Shown here piece after piece: positions 59,146 through 64,000 of a stretch of DNA of 64,000 nucleotides (within the stretch, counting starts at the first letter, position 1; each line of letters begins with the position of its first letter). The notes beneath the pieces were generated by a model. That model was not told the origin of the DNA. It saw nothing but the letters and a program-made list of their open reading frames with translations, and did not search any database. The stretch is from Rhodococcus yunnanensis NBRC 103083 (GTDB taxonomy: Bacteria; Actinomycetota; Actinomycetes; Mycobacteriales; Mycobacteriaceae), in NCBI RefSeq assembly GCF_001895005.1, contig NZ_BCXH01000015.1:1-64000 (forward strand), written 5' to 3'. Made by a program: the position numbers and the translations under genes.

Positions 59146-60054
59146 TCAGCGGCGAAAATGTTCCCGACGGCCGAGCTTGCGGAGACGAACCCACTCGGCT
59201 AGCCCCTTGGGATTGTGAGTGGTCACAAGGAAGAACCAGGTGAACCGAATCCACTCCTGCGGCAGAAGCTTTCGCATTCCCGGCTGCGACATGAGGTATC
59301 CGCGGTTGCGGTAGGTGAAGTATCTCTTGGTCGCGTCGTCCGGATACTGGGTGTGCATTCGGCCGCCGAGGATCGGCTTGAACTCCTCGGCGCCGTTGGG
59401 ATGCACGTACGCCGTCGTCAGGCAGGTACCGAATTTCAGGCCCGAACGCTGCAACCGTCGATGCACCTCGACCTCGTCGCCGCGCACGAACAGCCGCAGG
59501 TCCGGAACCCCGACCGCATCGATCGTCGACGCCTTGAACAGCGCACCGTTGAACAACGACGCGATGCCCTCGAGCAGATCGTCGTCGGGATTGCGCGGAT
59601 CGATCAGCTCCGAGCGCAGTCGACGCCATTCGACGCCGCGCCGCAGCGGGAACGCGAGTCGATCGGGATCGTCGATGTCGCACACGACGGGGGAGACCTC
59701 GTCGAGACCGTGCTTCAGCGCGCAGTCGTACAGAGTCCGTAGTACGTCGGGGCCCTCGGGCCGGCCGTCGTCGTCGGCCAGGAAAACCCAGTCCGCGCCG
59801 AGCGAGAGGGCGTAGAGAATGCCGAGAGCGAATCCGCCTGCGCCACCGAGATTGTGACGAGACCCAAGATATGTCGTCGGGACATCGGCGGATTCGACGA
59901 GCTCTCGCACGTCGTCCTCGTGCGCGTTGTCGACGACGACGAGGTGATCGAGCGGCCGGGTCTGATGCGTGATGACGTCGAGCGACTGGGCCAGGAGTTC
60001 ACGACGCTTGTGCGTCACGATCACCCCGACGATCGTGTCATTCACCACTGCCAT
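59146..60054 (-). CDS. glfT1: Galactofuranosyltransferase GlfT1 (galactan priming)
   Basis: GlfT1 adds the first two Galf residues to the rhamnosyl-GlcNAc lipid linker. It has 302 residues, as Rv3782 (304). The GT2 motifs are TIVGVIVTHKRRELLAQSL, VVVDNAHEDDVREL, GSRHNLGGAGGFALG and VFLADDDGRPEG with the metal-binding aspartates. NGALFKAS and GDEVEVHRRL follow. It overlaps the end of wzt by 17 bases. The order wzm-wzt-glfT1 on one strand gives a compact priming and export unit, matching Rv3781-Rv3783 in content. Confidence 0.95.
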   Translation of the reverse strand: MAVVNDTIVGVIVTHKRRELLAQSLDVITHQTRPLDHLVVVDNAHEDDVRELVESADVPTTYLGSRHNLGGAGGFALGILYALSLGADWVFLADDDGRPEGPDVLRTLYDCALKHGLDEVSPVVCDIDDPDRLAFPLRRGVEWRRLRSELIDPRNPDDDLLEGIASLFNGALFKASTIDAVGVPDLRLFVRGDEVEVHRRLQRSGLKFGTCLTTAYVHPNGAEEFKPILGGRMHTQYPDDATKRYFTYRNRGYLMSQPGMRKLLPQEWIRFTWFFLVTTHNPKGLAEWVRLRKLGRREHFRR

Positions 60055-60874
60055 CCCTTGGCCGTTCCGCAGGCTCCACTCCCGCGTCGCGTTCCAGTTC
60101 CTTCAGAATCGTCGCGACGTGATCGCCCGCGTCGTCGCCCTCGTAGGCGCGCACGACCTCCTCGATCCCGCCTTCCTGACGGATCCTGCCGTGGTCGATC
60201 CACATCGCGCGATCGCACAGCTGCGCGAGAAACTCGTTCGAGTGGCTGGCGAAGACGAGGATGCCCGAGCGCTTGACCAGCTCCTGCAACCGAATGCGTG
60301 CCTTCTTCATGAACTCCGCGTCGACGGCTCCGATGCCCTCGTCGAGGAGAAGGATCTCCGGGTCGATGCTGGTGACGACACCCATCGCGACGCGCACGCG
60401 CATGCCGGTCGAGTACGTGCGCAGCGGCATGTCGAGGTAATCGCCGAGCTCGGTGAAATCGGCGATCTCGTCCATCTTCGCGAGCATCTGCTTGCGTGTC
60501 TGCCCGAGAAAAAGCCCGCGGATGATGATGTTCTCGTAACCCGAGATCTCCGGGTCCATGCCGACGCCCAGATCGAACACCGGCGCAACGCGGCCGCGAA
60601 CCTGGGCACTGCCACGCGTCGGCTCGTAGATGCCCGACAGCAGACGCAGGAGCGTCGACTTGCCCGCACCGTTGTGTCCGACGAGTCCGACGCGATCGCC
60701 GTCCTTCAGGTTCATCGTGATGTCCCGGAGTGCTTCGACGATGACGACGTCGGAGCTGGTGCGGTCGATCGCTCCGCCCGCCTTGCCGAGGAAGGCCTTC
60801 TTCAGCGAGCGGGTCTTGGCGTCGAAGATCGGGAAATCGACGCACGCGTCGTGTGTGGTGATGCTGACTGACAT
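60038..60874 (-). CDS. wzt: ABC transporter ATPase for galactan export (Wzt-like, Rv3781)
   Basis: This is the nucleotide-binding subunit of the exporter that carries lipid-linked galactan across the membrane. It has 278 residues. Walker A is GLVGHNGAGKSTLLRLL, the signature is TYSTGMRVRVAMGV, and Walker B is EILLLDEGIGAVD, followed by the switch histidine in VFASHSNEFL. The C-terminal residues include GVEPAERPR, encoded by the 20-mer repeat core also in aftB; this tail is probably dispensable. The gene is coupled to wzm (11-bp gap) and overlaps glfT1. Confidence 0.94.
   Translation of the reverse strand: MSVSITTHDACVDFPIFDAKTRSLKKAFLGKAGGAIDRTSSDVVIVEALRDITMNLKDGDRVGLVGHNGAGKSTLLRLLSGIYEPTRGSAQVRGRVAPVFDLGVGMDPEISGYENIIIRGLFLGQTRKQMLAKMDEIADFTELGDYLDMPLRTYSTGMRVRVAMGVVTSIDPEILLLDEGIGAVDAEFMKKARIRLQELVKRSGILVFASHSNEFLAQLCDRAMWIDHGRIRQEGGIEEVVRAYEGDDAGDHVATILKELERDAGVEPAERPRDGSGE
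60062..60085 (-). repeat. Repeat core at the 3' end of wzt
   Basis: On the minus strand this holds GGAGTGGAGCCTGCGGAACG, identical to the core of the aftB tandem repeats and read in the same frame (VEPAER). It encodes part of the C-terminal tail of Wzt. Confidence 0.8.
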
Positions 60875-60885
60875 GAGATGAGCCC

Positions 60886-61788
60886 CTAAACCCAGTAGGG
60901 CACGCGGGCCCGGTACTTCTTGAGCGCGAAGATGGCGAGTGCCCAACCGACAACGGTGAACGCGATGACGATGTACCAGTGGTACATCTGCTGCGCTTCG
61001 CCGAGCATCGGTGCGCGAATGATGTCGAGGTAGTGGAACAGCGGATTGATCTCGACGAGCTTCGCGCGCTCGGCAGCCCCGCCGCCCATCGCTTCGAGGC
61101 CTGCGGTGGTCCACACGATCGGCGTCATGAAGAACAGCAGAGTGACCAGGCTGTCCAGAATCGGGGCGATGTCGCGGTACCGCGTGGCGACGATGCCGAA
61201 CAGAATCGACACCCACACGGCGTTGAGCGCGATCAACGCGAGCGCCGGAATGGCCGACAGATCGGACCAGTGGAAACCGTTCGGTGGCCAGAAAACAGCG
61301 ATGATGATCACGTAGATCAGCAAGTTGTGACCGAGCAGCAGAAGCTGACGCCACACCAGCCGATAGATGTGCACACTCAAGGCGCTCGGCAGCTGCTTGA
61401 TCAGGCCTTCGTTGGCCACGAAGACGTCGGCACCCTCGAGAATCGAGGCGCTGATCATGCCCCAGATGATGAGACCGACGGTGACGTGCGGAAGGAAGGT
61501 GTGCAGATCGACGTCGAGCAGAACCGAGTACAGCAAGCCCATCGCGATGGCCTGAACTCCGGTCGCGATCGTGATCCAGAACGGCCCGATCACCGACCTG
61601 CGGTAGCGCTGCTTGATGTCCTGCCAACCGAGATGCAACCACAGCTCACGCTGGCTGAAGCCCGTCTTGAGATCACCGAAGGCGCGTTTGAGGGTCTGCG
61701 AGTCCGAAACGGGAACGGGCACGCGCTCTCCTGCTTCGCTCGCGGGGTTCTTCGCTGGGGCCGACACGACGGTCGACCTTACCCGCAT
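60886..61788 (-). CDS. wzm: ABC-2 permease for galactan export (Wzm-like, Rv3783)
   Basis: This is the membrane subunit of the galactan exporter, 300 residues with six hydrophobic segments. The N-terminal amphipathic region has ELWLHLGWQDIKQRYRRSVIGPFW, the conserved start of Wzm-type permeases. NPLFHYLDIIRAPMLG lies near the C-terminus. It is followed after 11 bp by wzt. The first gene of the wzm-wzt-glfT1 unit; the bpa gene, on the same strand, ends 20 bp upstream, so the four may share transcripts. Confidence 0.93.
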   Translation of the reverse strand: MRVRSTVVSAPAKNPASEAGERVPVPVSDSQTLKRAFGDLKTGFSQRELWLHLGWQDIKQRYRRSVIGPFWITIATGVQAIAMGLLYSVLLDVDLHTFLPHVTVGLIIWGMISASILEGADVFVANEGLIKQLPSALSVHIYRLVWRQLLLLGHNLLIYVIIIAVFWPPNGFHWSDLSAIPALALIALNAVWVSILFGIVATRYRDIAPILDSLVTLLFFMTPIVWTTAGLEAMGGGAAERAKLVEINPLFHYLDIIRAPMLGEAQQMYHWYIVIAFTVVGWALAIFALKKYRARVPYWV

Positions 61789-61808
61789 CTCGGGGGTCGC
61801 TTCCGCAA

Positions 61809-62396
61809 CTACAGGTACTGACCGGTACCGCTGCCACTACCGGGGCCTGCGCCGGCCGGGTTGATGCTCACTCCGGGCGGGAGGGCGCCCTGACGCATCT
61901 GCTCGAGCTGAGCCCGAGCTGCCATCTGCTGCGCGAACAGTGCCGTCTGAATTCCGTGGAACAGACCTTCGAGCCAGCCGACCAACTGCGCTTGCGCGAT
62001 GCGGAGTTCTGCGTCCGAGGGGATCGAGTCCTCGCCGAACGGAAGTGCCAGGCGTTCGAGCTCGTCGCGCAGCTCGGGCGCGAGGCCCTGTTCGAGTTCG
62101 CGGATCGACGACTGGTGGATGTCTTTGAGCCGGGTGCGGCTCGCGTCGTCGAGCGGTGCGGCGCGCACTTCTTCGAGAAGTTGCTTGATCATGGTGCCGA
62201 TGCGCATGACCTTCGCGGGCTGCTCGACCATCTCCGACAGCGGTGGTTCGGCGTTCTCCTGGCCTTCGGTGTCCGCGGCGCGGGCTGCCGCGGCGGTTGC
62301 CTCTTCGCGGCTCAGTGCGAGAGGCTGTCCGTTCGGGCCGATCACGACGACGTGGTCACCGGCGTCGAGATTGTGGAACGAGTCCGATTGCGTCAT
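61809..62396 (-). CDS. bpa: Bacterial proteasome activator Bpa
   Basis: This is an ATP-independent ring-forming activator of the 20S proteasome. It has 195 residues, mostly helical in the middle (MIKQLLEEVRAAPLDDASRTRLKD onward). The protein ends in GQYL, the motif that docks into the alpha-ring pockets. GLFHGIQTALFAQQMAARAQLEQMRQGALPPG (residues about 145-175) is a family signature. Position matches Rv3780, beside wzt/wzm. It implies that the genome encodes a 20S proteasome. Confidence 0.94.
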   Translation of the reverse strand: MTQSDSFHNLDAGDHVVVIGPNGQPLALSREEATAAAARAADTEGQENAEPPLSEMVEQPAKVMRIGTMIKQLLEEVRAAPLDDASRTRLKDIHQSSIRELEQGLAPELRDELERLALPFGEDSIPSDAELRIAQAQLVGWLEGLFHGIQTALFAQQMAARAQLEQMRQGALPPGVSINPAGAGPGSGSGTGQYL

Positions 62397-62594
62397 ACCG
62401 CCATCCTTGCGCGTTGTGCGGGATTGCGCGACGAGCGGGGCCGATTATCCTGTTCGTGAGTCGGGTTCGGAGATGAAGAATCGCGGGGCGAAGATCCCGT
62501 TCGTGGGTCCGTAGGAGGTAAGTACAGCGTGCTAGACAGCAGTGCCGTCCGGATGAATACGGGATGTGGAATACACGCTCACGAAATCGGCGCT

Positions 62595-62600
62595 TAGAGT
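62595..62600 (+). promoter_or_regulatory. Candidate -10 box for leaderless class-V-fold gene
   Basis: TAGAGT ends 7 bases before the ATG at 62608. Spacing is as for rmlB and glf. Confidence 0.4.
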
Positions 62601-62607
62601 GTCCGGC

Positions 62608-63810
62608 ATGGGGTACGACGTCGCACGGGTAAGAGGGTCCATTCCCTCGTTGGGCGACGGTTGGATCCACCTCGATCCACAGAACGGGATGCAGATCCCC
62701 GATCGTGTGTCGACCGCAGTGTCCACAGCGTTTCGCGGTAGTGCGCCAACTCACACTTCCGGCCATATGTCGTCGCGACGCAGCGCGGGGCTTCTCGACG
62801 CCGCACGGCAGGCCATCGCCGACCTCGTCGGCGGAGATCCGGCCGGAGTCGTGCTCGGCCCCGACCGCGCGACGATGCTCGCGTGGCTCGCCGAGTCGCT
62901 GTCGTCTCGGTTGGGTCTGGGGACGGGCCTGGTGCTCTCCAGGCTCGACGAGGAAGCGAATGTCGCGCCGTGGCTGCGCATAGCCAACCGATACGGCGCA
63001 CAGGTCCGCTGGGCCGAGGTCGAGATCGACACGTGTGAGCTTCCCAGCTGGCAGTTCGAGGAACTGATCACCTCCACCACCCGCCTCGTCGCCGTGACCG
63101 CTGCGTCGCCGATCGTGGGCTCGGCTCCCGATGTTCGCGTCGCGTCCGATCGTGTGCACGCCGTCGGTGGGCTCATCGTCGTCGATGCCGCAGGTGCTGC
63201 GCCGTACGCGCACGTCGACATCAACGAACTCGCCGCCGACGTCGTCGCGGTCAACGCGTCCGCGTGGGGTGGACCGCAGGTCGGGGCGCTCGTGTTCCGC
63301 GATCCAGGACTACTCGACCGGATTCCGTCGATGTCGCTCAATCCGTTCGCCAAAGGTGCCGAGCGGCTCGAGGTCAGCGGGCATCAGTACGCGCTGCTGG
63401 CGGGAGTCGTGTCCTCGATCGACTACCTGTCCAATCTCGACGAGGCCGCCACGGGTACACGTCGCGAGCGGTTGGAGCAGTCCATCGGCTCGCTGCAGGA
63501 TTACCACGATCGGTTGTTCGACTATCTGATGCGCGCGCTCGGCAAACTCGACCACGTCATGGTGCTCGGCGATGCCCCGAGCCGGATCCCGACCCTCAGC
63601 TTCACCGTCTCCGACACGGCGGCGGAGAAGGTTGCCGAACACCTCGCGCAGAACCGCATCGGAACCGTCAGCGGAATTCACAGCGGTTCTCGGTTGCTCG
63701 ACGCCCTCGGTGTGAACGACGAGGGAGGCGCCGTCACCATCGGTCTCGCCCCGTACACGACGCGTCACGAGATAGACCAATTGGTGAAGGCACTCTCCAC
63801 CCTCGCCTGA
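62608..63810 (+). CDS. Class-V aminotransferase/cysteine desulfurase-fold protein (Rv3778c-like)
   Basis: This 400-residue protein has the class-V PLP fold. It carries LHLDPQNGMQIPDRV-like start features (GWIHLDPQNG), SSRRSAGLLDAAR, VVLGPDRATMLAWLAESL and VVDAAGAAPYAHVDI with the PLP-facing aspartate. At the place of the Schiff-base lysine (usually GHK before GPxGxG) it reads NASAWGGPQVGALVF, with no lysine visible. It may therefore not be a normal PLP transaminase. It is in the Rv3778c position next to bpa. The ATG at 62608 is preferred because of the leaderless promoter and the GWIHLD spacing. Confidence 0.82.
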   Translation: MGYDVARVRGSIPSLGDGWIHLDPQNGMQIPDRVSTAVSTAFRGSAPTHTSGHMSSRRSAGLLDAARQAIADLVGGDPAGVVLGPDRATMLAWLAESLSSRLGLGTGLVLSRLDEEANVAPWLRIANRYGAQVRWAEVEIDTCELPSWQFEELITSTTRLVAVTAASPIVGSAPDVRVASDRVHAVGGLIVVDAAGAAPYAHVDINELAADVVAVNASAWGGPQVGALVFRDPGLLDRIPSMSLNPFAKGAERLEVSGHQYALLAGVVSSIDYLSNLDEAATGTRRERLEQSIGSLQDYHDRLFDYLMRALGKLDHVMVLGDAPSRIPTLSFTVSDTAAEKVAEHLAQNRIGTVSGIHSGSRLLDALGVNDEGGAVTIGLAPYTTRHEIDQLVKALSTLA

Positions 63811-63823
63811 TGCGTGTGGCAGA

Positions 63824-64000
63824 TCAGGTGACCCGCAGGACGACCTTGCCGATCGCATCCGCGTCGAGCAGGCGATGTCCTTCTGCGGCATCGGTTATCG
63901 GGATCTCGGCATGTACGACGGGTCCGACGCGGCCCTCTTCGATCATCGGCCACAGGCGTGTGGTCATGTCGGCGACGATGTCGGCCTTGCTCGACCGTCC
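63824..64000 (-). CDS. Quinone oxidoreductase/zinc-type alcohol dehydrogenase, 3' part only
   Basis: The last 58 codons of a minus-strand gene run off the window end. The peptide GRVGPVVHAEIPITDAAEGH and the end IGKVVLRVT are the C-terminus of MDR-family quinone oxidoreductases. This matches Rv3777, next to Rv3778c. It is convergent with the class-V-fold gene. The start lies beyond 64000. Confidence 0.82.
   Translation of the reverse strand, partial: GRSSKADIVADMTTRLWPMIEEGRVGPVVHAEIPITDAAEGHRLLDADAIGKVVLRVT

Overview
The window is high-GC actinobacterial DNA that carries the core of the mycolyl-arabinogalactan cell-wall locus. Three things point to a mycolic-acid-forming Mycobacteriales member of Rhodococcus type rather than Mycobacterium. 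The gene order glf-glfT2-(DPPR phosphatase)-ubiA-aftB-fbp...fadD32-pks13-accD4 is present, with a separate dprE1-dprE2-aftA-emb operon. Ag85-type mycolyltransferases are found, one of them fused to LGFP repeats. There are also gene blocks that Mycobacterium tuberculosis lacks at this place. All assignments come from reading the sequence; no database search was run.

Layout. 0.1-2.4 kb: secreted peptidoglycan amidase with LGFP repeats (minus strand). 2.5-4.1 kb: cobM-cobF of cobalamin synthesis. 4.1-10.6 kb: a tightly overlapping galactan/arabinan operon (glf, glfT2, DPPR phosphatase, ubiA, aftB). 10.8-15.3 kb: three mycolyltransferases. 15.4-18.2 kb: DUF732 lipoprotein, Rv3802c-like cutinase/lipase, F420-type luciferase-like oxidoreductase. 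18.3-26.9 kb: fadD32-pks13-accD4, the mycolate condensation genes. 27.0-28.3 kb: an AbiEi/DUF559-like gene bracketed by 57-bp inverted repeats. 28.3-41.1 kb (minus): dprE1-dprE2-aftA-(unknown GT-C protein)-emb-emb, with gtrA divergent from dprE1. 41.6-43.3 kb: rmlC and rmlA. 43.3-50.1 kb: a rearranged island around rmlB, with a type VII-like WXG protein, three paralogous membrane-anchored proteins, a UPF0104-type membrane protein and several gene remnants. 50.2-56.2 kb: an apparent amino-sugar and lipid-linked glycosylation set (LbH acyltransferase, DegT aminotransferase, Gfo/Idh oxidoreductase, YfhO-like membrane protein, GT2). 56.3-61.8 kb: a second GlfT2-like polymerase, a TylF-like methyltransferase, glfT1, and the Wzt/Wzm galactan exporter. 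61.8-64.0 kb: bpa (proteasome activator), a class-V-aminotransferase-fold protein, and the end of a quinone oxidoreductase gene.

How the genes fit together. rmlA/B/C make dTDP-rhamnose for the linker. glf supplies UDP-Galf to GlfT1 (priming) and GlfT2 (polymerising). Wzm/Wzt exports the lipid-linked galactan. UbiA, the PAP2 phosphatase and DprE1/DprE2 make decaprenyl-phospho-arabinose, which AftA, Emb and AftB use outside the membrane. FadD32/Pks13/AccD4 make mycolic acids, and the Ag85 proteins attach them.

Most notable beyond this core: (1) dispersed DNA repeats inserted in frame into essential cell-wall genes (aftA, aftB, pks13, wzt, the amidase); (2) a candidate undescribed glycan-decoration pathway at 49.1-58.2 kb with its own GlfT2 paralogue; (3) a duplicating and decaying type VII-like module between rmlA and rmlB; (4) a DprE1 with alanine where the benzothiazinone-target cysteine normally sits.
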